Of a stretch of DNA of 14,206 nucleotides, positions 1 through 7,094 are shown piece after piece. The DNA is from Baffinella frigidus (lineage: Eukaryota; Cryptophyceae; Cryptomonadales; Baffinellaceae), in the NCBI GenBank assembly GCA_026770585.1, contig MU646437.1, positions 517,482 to 531,687 of the forward strand, given 5' to 3'. The translations under genes and the position numbers were made by a program. The notes under the pieces were generated by a model. That model was not told the origin of the DNA. It searched no databases and saw nothing but the letters and a program-made list of their open reading frames with translations. How positions within the stretch are numbered: the stretch's first letter is position 1; every line of letters starts with the position of its first letter.

Positions 1-208
1 TTTAGGGATGAGGGTTTAGGGTTTGGGGTTTAGGGTTAAGGGTTTACGGTTTATGGTTTATGGTTTATGATTTAGGGGTTACGGTTGAGGGTTTGGGGCT
101 TGGGGTTTGGGGTTTGGGGTTTAGGGTTTAGGGTTCAGGGTTTAGGGTCCAGGGTTTGGGTTCAGGGTTTACGGTTCAGGGTTTAGGGTTCAGGATTTAG
201 GGTTTAGG
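1..208 (+). repeat. Degenerate telomere-type TTTAGGG repeat block 1
   Basis: The block is a run of heptamers of the TTTAGGG type with the G-rich strand on plus. It continues past the left edge of the window. Variants such as TTCAGGG, TTTGGGG, TTTACGG and TTGAGGG are mixed with perfect units, and the 7-base phase is largely kept. Unique sequence begins at about 209, so this is an interstitial or subtelomeric array rather than a clean chromosome end. TTTAGGG is the plant/alga-type telomere heptamer; calling it former telomere is inference. Confidence 0.9.
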
Positions 209-267
209 GCTGTGGCTGCGTTCGTCTGCCAGCTTCACGCTTCAAGACCCCGCCGCCGCGTCAGAAC

Positions 268-410
268 CCTAGCGCTGTCTCACACTATTTGGGCTCGCCA
301 ATTTGGTGAGCCCGGGCTCTTTCCCGCTCCAAACCTCTCCCGCATTCTCCTAGCTCTGTCTCAGTCTATTTGGGCTGCCCAATTTGGTGAGCCCGGGCTC
401 TTTCCCGCTC
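268..410 (+). repeat. 81-bp direct duplication with a CCAATTTGG palindrome
   Basis: Two 62-bp near-identical copies lie at 268-329 and 349-410, a period of 81 bp, which is 27 codons. Each contains a near-palindrome centred on CCAATTTGG with GGGCTC/GAGCCC arms (about 291-313 in copy 1). A short plus-strand ORF (212-454) runs through both copies and therefore repeats a peptide containing QFGEPGLFPA. I recognise no family. It may be a small duplicated peptide, or the palindrome may be the functional part. Confidence 0.75.
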
Positions 411-703
411 GAAAGTTGACGGATGTGAACCACACTCCCAGCATGTCAGCTTGAGAATAGTCGGTCAACCCGAATGTGGCAGAGCTAGAATGTCGAGGAG
501 GGGTCCCGGATGGGCGCGACAAATGACCAGGTCACTCACTGCGTTTTACGGTTGGGATTAGATGCCCTGGGATCCTGGAGCTCGTGGTTCTGGAGAGCAG
601 TTTTCGGGGGGTGGGAGTTGACTGGTTCTGACCTGTTTCCGAGGCGGGTCCGTTTCTTAAGACCCATAGACTTGTGTATCACTCAACGCAAGGCTAAAGG
701 GGC
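411..703. other. Unassigned intergenic stretch
   Basis: I see no supportable gene here. A plus-strand open stretch (510-767) exists but runs straight into the left arm of the MITE at 706. A sequence like the right tip of family C (GGCAGAGCTA) occurs near 478-487 without a partner. Confidence 0.5.
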
Positions 704-910
704 TAGAGCCAATCTGGTAGGACTTGGCCAGAGCGAACTTCGAACTAGCGAGATTGCGAACTTCTAGATGGACAGTAATTATTAGTAAACACCGATTTGT
801 ACTGCAAAATTTGAATTTAAAACACTACATGTCCAAAAGAGTCCATCTAGAAGTTCGCAATCTCGCTAGTTCGAAGTTCGCTTTGGCCAAGTCCTACCAG
901 ATTGACTCTA
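704..910. mobile_element. MITE family N, 203 bp, long terminal inverted repeats, TA borders
   Basis: The left arm (706-772) and right arm (842-908) are inverted repeats of about 67 bp with only a few mismatches; the left arm begins GAGCCAATCTGGTAGGACTT. The centre (773-841) is A/T-rich and non-coding. TA dinucleotides at 704-705 and 909-910 flank the arms, as expected for a Tc1/mariner-type (Stowaway-like) non-autonomous element. No transposase is present. The high arm identity suggests a fairly recent or conserved element. Only one copy lies in this window. Confidence 0.85.
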
Positions 911-966
911 TCTAGGACCTGTACCGAGAGTAATAAAGAAGAAGAAGAGTGTCTTGGCACACCTTC

Positions 967-1084
967 TAGCTCTACCTGGGTTTTATTATGGCTCGTCCTT
1001 AGAAGTATTTAAGATCAGAATCCAGTACAAAAGGGCCAACATAAAGCCTTTAGGATGAACCAAAATAAAACTCAGGCAGCGCTA
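967..1084. mobile_element. MITE family C, copy 1 (114 bp between TA borders)
   Basis: Terminal inverted repeats of about 30 bp begin near the left TA (967-968) and end near the right TA (1083-1084). The family TIR reads TAGCTCTGCCTGAGTTTTAT. The interior (CGTCCTTAGAAGTATTTAAG onward) is collinear with the copy at 6752-6870. The right tip overlaps the last codons of the minus-strand gene at 1072-1452. Confidence 0.8.
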
Positions 1085-1452
1085 AAAATGACCTGAGTGG
1101 TCCCGACAACGTTTTTCACCGCGCCCCACTTCTTGGTCGCGGGGGCCATCGGCAACGTGTCCTCCTTGGCGTTGAACATGTTCTTCATCCGCTCCACCTG
1201 CCACCCGACACCCGCGCCCGCCGTCTCAGCGATGGCGAGACTTGCGGGTAAGGGGCGGGGACCACCCACGGACCCAGCGCGGTGGTGAGGTAGCGCTGGG
1301 GCCGTGGGGTGCGGGGAAGGGGAGGGGACCTTGTTGACCATGACATCTTTGGGAGCGGCTTTCTGCTCCTGCAGCTTCTTCTTCCAGTCGACCCCCGGCG
1401 CGCCCGCCATCCTTCCACCCGCTGCGCCAGGAGCACCCATCGCGTCAGGCAT
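1072..1452 (-). CDS. Unrecognised lysine-rich small protein, two-exon gene with MITE-derived 3' end
   Basis: The frame is open without interruption, and a 132-bp intron is strongly suggested. Exon 1 is 1452-1330 and ends AAG|GTCCCC. Exon 2 is 1197-1072, preceded by TGGCAG. Both junctions are phase 0. Splicing removes a proline/alanine-rich middle and gives 82 residues: a Gly/Ala/Met-rich start, a charged stretch with DWKKKLQEQK, then VERMKNMFNAKED and a K-W-G-A-V-K-N segment. I see no signal peptide or membrane segment and recognise no family. The last residues (SAA) and the TGA come from the right arm of the MITE at 967-1084, so the original C-terminus has been replaced. A C-rich tract ending CAG just before the ATG could be an acceptor, so the start may be an internal methionine of a longer protein. 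It diverges from the Gemin6-like gene. Confidence 0.5.
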   Translation of the reverse strand: MPDAMGAPGAAGGRMAGAPGVDWKKKLQEQKAAPKDVMVNKVPSPSPHPTAPALPHHRAGSVGGPRPLPASLAIAETAGAGVGWQVERMKNMFNAKEDTLPMAPATKKWGAVKNVVGTTQVIFSAA

Positions 1453-2066
1453 CTGATGGGGGGGCTAAGCGTCCGTCCTGCAATCGAAGCGATGCGACGC
1501 AGACCGCAGCGCTTGACGGCTGGGAGGCAGGAACTCGGACTTGCGTTGGCAAGATCCACTTGCACGCATGGAGGTGATTTCCGTGAGAAACAGCGCGACG
1601 GCGCGAGGGAGAGCAGCTAAAGGAAAGGGGCCCAGGCGTAAGATGGGGCTCAAAAAAATCGATAGGCAGGTGTGACACCTCCGCACTTTCGCGGCGCTGT
1701 GCTCCCGAGCTTCCTCCGCGAGACGATAACACGAAGGAACGATGGGGGTGAAAGAGGCGAAGGAGATATATCCCAATGCACTCACTCCCCTCCTCGGTGG
1801 ACCCGACGACCGTCGTTACGGAAGCGTTCAGGTCTGGACGCTTTCTCGAGTTGTCACCCCGAAGTGGATCACATCAACGCTGGAACTTGAGCCATGTTTT
1901 CTAGTTTACGGGACAGCCGGTCGAATTCGACTTGCTGACAAAACCAATATATAGCCATTCTTGGTACAAAAGACTAGTTTTAAGAGTTTTGAACTACTTT
2001 ACACAAAATCTCAAAAACCGACATTTGCTCCAGTTCCATCGCCAGAGGGGATTTTTGGAGAGCAGG
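1453..2066. promoter_or_regulatory. Divergent intergenic region between the two genes
   Basis: These 614 bp separate the start of the minus-strand gene from the ATG of the plus-strand Gemin6-like gene, so both promoters probably lie here. Several overlapping open stretches occur on both strands but none has coding character I can defend. A TATATA-like stretch at about 1946-1954 lies roughly 115 bp before the plus-strand ATG, and ATATAT near 1765 is another weak candidate. Part of this region may be an upstream exon of the minus-strand gene. Confidence 0.35.
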
Positions 2067-5000
2067 ATGGGGAAGGAGGGCGAGGAAGGGGCTGTCGGTG
2101 TGCTGCGGGGCGACGAGCAGGCGCTACGAGCGCACGGTTCGTCCCCCCGCAGCCTGCCGCAGCCCGCTTCTGTCCATCGGTCACGGCGTCTCTCTCGTGA
2201 CAATGATATCTCTGCGGCCAGCACCGACCCTCTGACCCCCCTTCAATCACTGCGGCAGTGGGGCAAGGCGTGGAGGTAGAGCTCGTCAACGGCGGGAATC
2301 GCCGCGGGTTCATCCACGCCGTCGATCCGGAAACTGGCTGCGTGTTCCTGCTCGTCCAGGTCAGGATCCATGTCGAACAGAAAACTACAACAGCATGGGT
2401 TGCTCACACCAACCAGCAAGTGTTTGTGGCACGGCCGCCCCCTCGACGCACCGTCTGACGCACACCGATCCCAACCCCAGTCCGGAGAAGGGTGGGGGAT
2501 GTCGGTGCTCATGCCGCACGGCATCTCATCGTGGGGACTGGCGGACATGGGTGCAGCGACGCGGGAGGAGGCTGAGGCTGGGCTAGCGCTCCTCGGAGGG
2601 AAAGGTCGCGCACCCGTTTCCATTTCCGCTACTCCCAGGCATGACATCGTGCTCGGGGACAGGAGTGGTGTCCCTGAGCTTCGGAGAATCGCCCATCTAC
2701 TCCTCTTACAACTATTAATCACCACGAACCCTCACAGCATGGGCAGATCGATGAATTTAGACTTTTGTGTTTGGAGTTTTAAAACTCCAAACACCCTGCA
2801 GTAATCAAATTTTGGAAGTTAAAAAAATAGCCGACGCCGGAATCCGGCGGCCTGCAAGGGCATTACGTACCGCGAAAATCGGTCATCTGCCCACACCGTG
2901 AGGGCTGGTGGCGAGACCGCAAGTTGTTCCAGTCTTGATCCTCTCAACCGAGAGGCTTCTTGAGAGAAAGAGACTTTATGGAATGTACCACGCCAGGGCA
3001 CTCGAAACATCCACTTTTGACATCTTTCAAGGGAAACCCCTTGAATTGTTAAGTCAACGACGACAGATCTGTCGTGGATACGGCGGCGGTTTCCCTCGAT
3101 CATTCTGGCGTGGTATGACCTCAAACGATACTCGAACATGCTTCCTCACACGTACAGAGTTCGACCAGCCGTGATCTACTTCTCTCTCCCTACTTCTCTC
3201 TCCCTGCGTACGTATGTCTCCCTTCCAGCATGTAACGTGTGCGCAACATCTCCCATACTCCCTGCTGAACCCCAACCTCTTCGGGGATACACGGTCGCCA
3301 TCCACCAGCCCTCCCAGTTGGACCAAATCATCTATGTAAGACTTGAGATTTACCCTTGCAGAGACCCCGGATCCGGGTCTCTGCAAGGGTAAATCAAGGG
3401 TAAATCTAAAATCTGAAATCCACGATTTGGTCCAATCGTGAGGGTTGGTGGATCCCGGAATGAAGCAGGGCCTCCGAGGTGTGGTCTCGCCACACCTCCC
3501 CCTCTTGCTCACCGCAATCGTGTCTCACAATTTATTAAACCCCGCTTCTCCCCCCGTTTCTCCCCCCATATCGGTAGGCTCATCCAGCCTGGAGCTGACT
3601 AGGGGTAATCGTTGAATAACCCTCGATCATAAAAGTTGACAGGTTTGAACCACAACAATACTTTTTCGACCTTTTTGTACCAGAAATCATTCATCACGAC
3701 CGGTCGGATACAGACCGGTTTCTGGGTAACGTGATCTTAAGTTGCCACATATATCCTAGGGTCCACTCTTGACCGGCCCTTAACAAATACATCATATGGA
3801 GCAGGCGGGGCACTGGCGCTAGGGGAAGAAGAGCGAGCGCTGCGTCGCGATACGGTCATGGCTGTCCTGCGAGAGGTGTGTCTCGCTTCTCCCGGAAGCC
3901 GACGTTGGAAGATGACTTGTTTGGACGCAGCTCGGTACAAAAAAAACAATAGATTGCTTCACATCCCATTCTAATAATGGGTGGAATGGTTGGAATGGTT
4001 CGGCCCGATACGGTCATGGCTGCCCTGCGAGAGGTGTGTCTCGCCACTCCCGAACGCCGACGTTGGAAGAGGACTTTTTTATAATATCATTGGACGCGAC
4101 TCGGTGCAAAAATTACAATAGATGGCTTCACAGCCCATTTTAAAAATGGCCTGTTGGATATTTCGGCCACTCTCGGGAATACGCCATTGATTCCTGTAGA
4201 AAATCAAGTTTGAGGAGGTATAGGAAATCCGATAGCGGTTGGCAGATACTTCCATTTATACCTTCCGCGTAGTGCCGGGCCCTGCCACAGCAGGTCACAT
4301 AAGGGAATTTCGTTTTACTACACCATCTTCGAGTGAATTGATTCTACCCGGGAAACAGGTCAAATGTTTTGGGAATTGGAGCTCTTTGCCGCCGCTGCAA
4401 TGAAAATTTGCACCACGAAACCCTTTTGGCGCGAAACGTTGCGTTTGAAATTCCCATTGTTGACCTGGCGTGTTGGGTTTGGGGGCGCGCTCTTCCGGGA
4501 GAAACGAGCCTTGCCAAACCCTCAACCCTAAACCCTAAACCCTTGGCCCTAAACCATAAGCTCTAACCCCTAAGCCCTAATCCCTAAACCCCAAACCCTG
4601 AACCCTAAACCCCAAACCCTCAACCCTAGACTCTAAACTCTAAAACTAAACCCTGAACCATAAACCCTAGACACTAAACCGCAAACATTGAACCCTGAAC
4701 TCTGAACCCTAAACCCCAAACCCCAAACCCCAAACCCCAACCCCAAAACCCCAAACCCCAAACTCGGCTGAACCCCAAACCCTGAAACCTGAACCTTGAA
4801 CCCTGTACCCTATACCACAAACCCTAAACCCTAGACCCTAAACCCTGAACCCCAAACCCTAAACCCCAAACCCTAAACCTCAGACCCTAAACCCTAAACC
4901 CTAAACTCCAAACCCCAAACCCCAAACCCTACACCCTACACCCTAAACCCCAAACGCTATGTGATAAATCAACGGTGCGCTCCTCTGACCGGCGGAAATG

Positions 5001-5494
5001 AAAAACAATAGCGTCGGCTGGCGGTGACGGTAGACGGAGAAGATCTGGCTCCCGCGCCGTGCCGCGCACGCCCAGCCCTCCTGGCCCCCACCTTTTTTAT
5101 GTAAGGAGGCGCACCCTCCTAGGACCCTTCCGTATCTTGGCATGCATCAACCGGTGCTCTCCTCTGAACGCGGACGCAACCTGCACGATGTAGCGTCGGC
5201 TGGCGGTAACGGTGGACGAAGCAGATCTGACTCTCGCTCCCCGCACGCCCAGCCGTCCTGGCCCTCGCCTTTTCCTTGTCGCGCCATGTGATGAATCAAC
5301 TGTGTTCTCGTCTGAACGCGGAAGCAACCTGCACGAAACAGCGGCGGCTGGCTGTGACGGTGGACGGAGAAGATCTGGTGCTGATGGGGGGCCTCGCGTT
5401 TCTGAAGCCGCCGTACACGGCCGATGCGTGCGTCAGCAGTAACGCCGCCGTCCTCGAGTGCGTCTCCCCTCCCCTACGAATTGAAAAAACTTGA
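2067..5494 (+). CDS. Gemin6-like SMN-complex protein, five exons
   Basis: Proposed exons are 2067-2136, 2259-2359, 2481-2604, 3805-3875 and 5342-5494, with GT-AG introns of 122, 121, 1200 and 1466 bp. All phases agree (1, 0, 1, 0), giving 172 residues; human Gemin6 has 167. Exons 1-2 give a Sm-like first half: VEVELV at 28-33, N-R-R-G at 37-40, then AVDPETGCVFLLV at 44-56. Exon 3 gives the last Sm strands (MSVLMPHG, 64-71). Exon 4 gives a charged helix (GEEERALRRDTVMAVLRE, 105-122). Exon 5 gives the C-terminal domain with VTVDGED, PPY at 145-147, C152 and SSN at 154-156, matching the PPY...C.SSN pattern of Gemin6. In animals Gemin6 pairs with Gemin7 to help load Sm rings on snRNA. Each piece falls in the expected order. 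A donor-like GTGCGT at 5458 could lead to a sixth exon; otherwise the protein stops at 5494. Splicing and expression are inferred. A recent pseudogene is possible, but I see no stop or frameshift. Confidence 0.6.
2767..2794. repeat. 28-bp perfect palindrome in intron 3
   Basis: GTGTTTGGAGTTTT is followed directly by its exact reverse complement. It could form a 14-bp stem with no spacer. It lies in intron 3 of the Gemin6-like gene and may be the relic of a foldback element. Confidence 0.85.
2795..3299. other. Intron 3 filler without recognised content
   Basis: Open stretches on both strands (2819-3139 minus, 2908-3174 plus) are mutual shadows with no recognisable domain. A 16-bp palindrome centred on AGATCT lies at 3060-3075, and a duplicated TCTCTCTCCCT stretch lies near 3180-3205. 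I assign no gene. Confidence 0.45.
3300..3453. mobile_element. Foldback element D with nested 49-bp hairpin
   Basis: The outer inverted repeats start ATCCACCAGCCCTCCC at 3300 and return as the mismatched complement ending at 3453; both contain TTGGACCAAATC. Nested inside is an almost perfect hairpin at 3347-3395, with 21-bp arms beginning GATTTACCCTTGCAGAGACC around a CGGATCC loop. AAGGGTAAATC is repeated once more immediately after it. No coding potential. It lies in intron 3 of the Gemin6-like gene. Confidence 0.75.
3680..3725. repeat. Nested inverted repeat just upstream of exon 4
   Basis: CCAGAAA (3680-3686) pairs with TTTCTGG (3719-3725), enclosing GACCGGTC (3698-3705) that can pair with GACCGGT (3713-3719). 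It sits about 80 bp before the exon 4 acceptor. Function unknown. Confidence 0.5.
3849..4149 (+). repeat. 158-bp tandem duplication carrying exon 4 of the Gemin6-like gene
   Basis: Copy A starts at 3849 and copy B at 4007, both with GATACGGTCATGGCTG. They stay similar for about 130-140 bp, with scattered substitutions and small indels. Copy A holds the 3' half of exon 4 and its donor GAG|GTGTGT. Copy B keeps the same peptide (DTVMAALRE) and the same donor, but I see no AG acceptor immediately upstream of it, so it is probably a dead or cryptic exon copy. The unit also contains a GCGAGA/TCTCGC stem over the donor. Confidence 0.75.
4150..4516. other. Intron 4 filler with an imperfect inverted repeat
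   Basis: Most of this is unassigned. AGGTCAA...GGGAATT (4357-4377) is inverted at 4449-4466 (AATTCCC...TTGACCT) around a roughly 70-bp loop, resembling a decayed foldback element. No gene is supported. Confidence 0.45.
4517..4955 (-). repeat. Degenerate telomere-type repeat block 2 (CCCTAAA on plus strand)
   Basis: Roughly 440 bp of CCCTAAA-type heptamers, with variants CCCCAAA, CCCTGAA and CCCTAGA. The orientation is opposite to the blocks at 1-208 and 13563-14096. It lies inside intron 4 of the Gemin6-like gene, so the pre-mRNA would carry the C-rich strand. Interstitial, not terminal. Confidence 0.9.
4956..5100 (+). pseudogene. Decayed copy 1 of Gemin6-like exon 5
   Basis: After an AATAG acceptor-like site the sequence from 5012 reads R-R-L-A-V-T-V-D-G-E-D-L, matching the start of the real exon 5, then diverges and stops at a TAA near 5102. 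It lacks the PPY/C/SSN part. The upstream intron sequence (GTGATAAATCAAC...) is duplicated along with it. Confidence 0.65.
5100..5135. mobile_element. Possible family A remnant
   Basis: GGAGGCGCACCCTCCTAGGACCC resembles the interior left part of the family A copy at 6878 (GAGGCGCACCCTCCCAGGACCC). No terminal repeats remain. Confidence 0.35.
5139..5282 (+). pseudogene. Decayed copy 2 of Gemin6-like exon 5
   Basis: After a GATGTAG acceptor-like site the sequence from 5194 reads R-R-L-A-V-T-V-D-E-A-D-L-T-L, again the start of exon 5, then diverges into a C-rich tail shared with copy 1 (CACGCCCAGCC...TCCTGGCCC). Copy-to-copy offsets are about 182 and 148 bp. Several differences from the real exon fall at third codon positions. 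It lacks the rest of the domain. Confidence 0.65.
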
Positions 5495-5516
5495 CCACGT
5501 GACCCCCAGATTCCGG

Positions 5517-5621
5517 TATCCCTTAAGTGGCCAGGCAGTCAAAGTTGACGGCCAAGAGGTCCTAGGCAGGTCCTAGGGCCCTACGGTAGGGCGTATGAGC
5601 CTACTGGCCACTTAAGGGATA
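5517..5621 (+). mobile_element. MITE family B, copy 1 (101 bp, TA borders)
   Basis: The terminal repeats are 16 bp, TCCCTTAAGTGGCCAG and its complement, with TA at 5517-5518 and 5620-5621. The interior carries two GGTCCTAGG motifs, GGGCCC, and CTACGGTAGGG. It is inserted directly before another fragment of Gemin6-like exon 5. Non-coding. Confidence 0.9.
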
Positions 5622-5678
5622 CGGCCGACGCCTGCGTGAGCAGTAACGCCTCCGTCCTCCAGTGCGCCTCCCCTCCCC
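5622..5678 (+). pseudogene. Fragment of Gemin6-like exon 5 (copy 4)
   Basis: Fifty-seven bases match 5418-5475 of the real exon. In the exon frame they read A-D-A-C-V-S-S-N-A-S-V-L-Q-C-A-S-P-P-L. Several of the differences are synonymous and the rest conservative. The fragment is cut on its left by MITE B copy 1 and abuts a half family C element on the right. A further 20-bp scrap (CAGTGCGCCTCCCCTCCC) recurs near 5860-5878. Confidence 0.65.
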
Positions 5679-5713
5679 TTAGGGCGGGCCAGAATAGAAC
5701 TCAGGCAGAGCTA
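5679..5713. mobile_element. Solo right end of MITE family C
   Basis: TTAGGGCGGGCCAGAATAGA followed by ACTCAGGCAGAGCTA matches the right arm of the full copy at 6752-6870, ending in TA. No left arm is found nearby, so it is a truncated element. Confidence 0.7.
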
Positions 5714-6272
5714 GATCGTGTGTTGGTAAAGCTGGATTCAATCTACCCCACTTGCCAGGGCGTTATATCCGAGTTTCCGAGGTGGTGCTATGGAACCTTG
5801 GTCGGATAGCGAGGGGGCAAACGGATCGGGCACGAATCGAAAAATTGGTACCAGTCAATCCAGTGCGCCTCCCCTCCCTTCGTTTCTTTTGATTGATGAA
5901 CACTGGGGGGAGGTGTATACCAGGAACGGGTTTTACCTGTAGGTGCGTAGTCTCTACATCTCCACACTGGGGCCTATGAGGTTTTCATTGTTAAAGGAGT
6001 CGTGTTCAATTTCACGTATGGTGGCTTTTTTTGGTACACACTTGATCACGTGCCATTCAGTGGACTACAAGGGTTTCGACTACGCTAGATTAAGCGTATA
6101 ACGTGAACAAATAGTCACTAGAAGATCCTTGAAGTTAATTTCCTCAAGGCAAGTTGACTTAAGATGAAAGGTCCGCAGTCCACCGTGTGGACCCCAAATT
6201 CCGGGGGTCTTGAAACCATCGTAGCCCATCGAGTGGATCGTGCATGCATTTCCTGGTTCAAAACAGTTCCCT
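5714..6272. other. Unassigned stretch between MITEs
   Basis: No gene or RNA is supported. A stretch from 5714 reads D-R-V-L-V-K-L-D in one frame, reminiscent of the last helix of Gemin6 proteins, but no acceptor has the right phase, so I do not attach it to the gene. The rest is A/T-richer single-copy-looking sequence. Confidence 0.4.
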
Positions 6273-6393
6273 TACATGAGTACCTCGCTCATAAGAAACC
6301 GCCCACCCCCTAGGACCACCATAGGACCCTACGCATGGTCCTTCTGTAGGGTCCTAGGGGGCGGCGGTTTCTTATGAGCGAGGTACCCCTGTA
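6273..6393. mobile_element. MITE family A, copy 1
   Basis: A 117-bp foldback with about 30-bp arms (GTACCTCGCTCATAAGAAAC on the left, its complement on the right) and TA borders at 6273-6274 and 6392-6393. The first bases of the left tip have diverged (CATGAG instead of CAGGGG). The interior has CCTAGGACC and CTGTAGGGTCCTAGG. Non-coding. Confidence 0.9.
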
Positions 6394-6439
6394 GTTGAGC
6401 GATCGGAAACTGTCAACCTCGCTTGCTCCACGAGTGTCT

Positions 6440-6693
6440 CCACCAGCAACCCGTAGCACGTTTTCCCGGATCCTTGCAAGGATCCGGGATTTTATAAAAG
6501 AACCTTATTTATCCCTAGGACCCTACAATAGGAAGGGCCTAGGGACCTACGAATTGCTGACGGGAGATACCAATGAGATTTCATTGGTTTGTACCAGGAT
6601 CCGAAAGGTTTCAAAACCCGGGATAAGCTGCGGGTAGTTGCTGGTGGCTTGCCGCGCGAGCAGCGTGTACCAACCAAAGAGAGTTTTGAAACC
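6440..6693. repeat. Cluster of inverted repeats
   Basis: A perfect 24-bp palindrome (CCCGGATCCTTG and its complement) spans 6465-6488. CCACCAGCAAC (6440-6450) is inverted at 6637-6647, and GGTTTCAAAAC (6607-6617) is inverted at 6683-6693. A TCCCTAGG...CCTAGGGA pair lies at about 6513-6546 and an ACCAATGA/TCATTGGT stem near 6569-6588. It is probably one or more decayed foldback elements. No coding support. Confidence 0.55.
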
Positions 6694-6751
6694 ACGGGGT
6701 GACTTGCGCGAATCCAACCTCAACGTGCCCCCACGTGATCGACCCACAATC

Positions 6752-6870
6752 TAGCTCTGCCCGAGTTTTGATCTGGCGCGTCCTTAAAAGTATTTAAGAG
6801 CAAAAATCCAGTACGAAAGGGCGAGCAGAACGCCTTTAGGGCGAGCCAGAATAAAACTCAGGCAGAGCTA
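6752..6870. mobile_element. MITE family C, copy 2
   Basis: About 115 bp between TA borders, with 30-bp TIRs (GCTCTGCC... and ...GGCAGAGC). The interior is collinear with the copy at 967-1084, including GTATTTAAGA and AATCCAGTAC. Non-coding. Confidence 0.85.
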
Positions 6871-6875
6871 GACAG

Positions 6876-6989
6876 TACAGGGGTACCTCGCTCATAACGA
6901 GGCGCACCCTCCCAGGACCCTACAGTAGGCCAATACTTAGGGTCCCACAGTGGTCCTAGGGGGTGGGCGGCTCCGCATGCACGAGTGGC
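6876..6989. mobile_element. MITE family A, copy 2, right end decayed
   Basis: It begins TA + CAGGGGTACCTCGCTCATAA. The interior has CCCAGGACCCTACAGTAGGC and GGTCCTAGGGGGTGGGCGGC. The right arm has lost its complement and is abutted by MITE B copy 2 at 6990. Confidence 0.75.
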
Positions 6990-7094
6990 TATCCCTTAAG
7001 TGACCAGTAGGCTCATACGCCCTACGGTAGGGCCCTAGGACCTGCCTAGAACCTCTTGGCCGTCAAATTTGGCGGCATGGGCACTTGAGGGATA
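6990..7094 (-). mobile_element. MITE family B, copy 2 (reverse orientation)
   Basis: TA + TCCCTTAAGTGACCAGTAGG on the left, CACTTGAGGGA + TA on the right. It contains CTACGGTAGGGCCCTAGGAC, and is inverted relative to copies 1, 3 and 4. Confidence 0.85.

Noticed and set aside
1-208. A true chromosome end
   Set aside because: The repeats are degenerate, and two further blocks, one inverted, lie inside the window, so this is interstitial or subtelomeric.
2258-2458. Exon 2 read on without splicing to a stop at 2458
   Set aside because: The extension can look like a Sm strand, but splicing at 2359|2481 joins in phase to MSVLMPHG, which fits the Gemin6 Sm fold better and leads on to the later exons.
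2243-2725. 160-codon minus-strand ORF
   Set aside because: It is the antisense shadow of Gemin6-like exons 2 and 3, whose plus-strand reading has family motifs and phase-matched splice sites.
5714-5760. D-R-V-L-V-K-L-D reading as a sixth exon of the Gemin6-like gene
   Set aside because: It resembles the last helix of the family, but no AG acceptor gives the phase needed after either candidate donor in exon 5.
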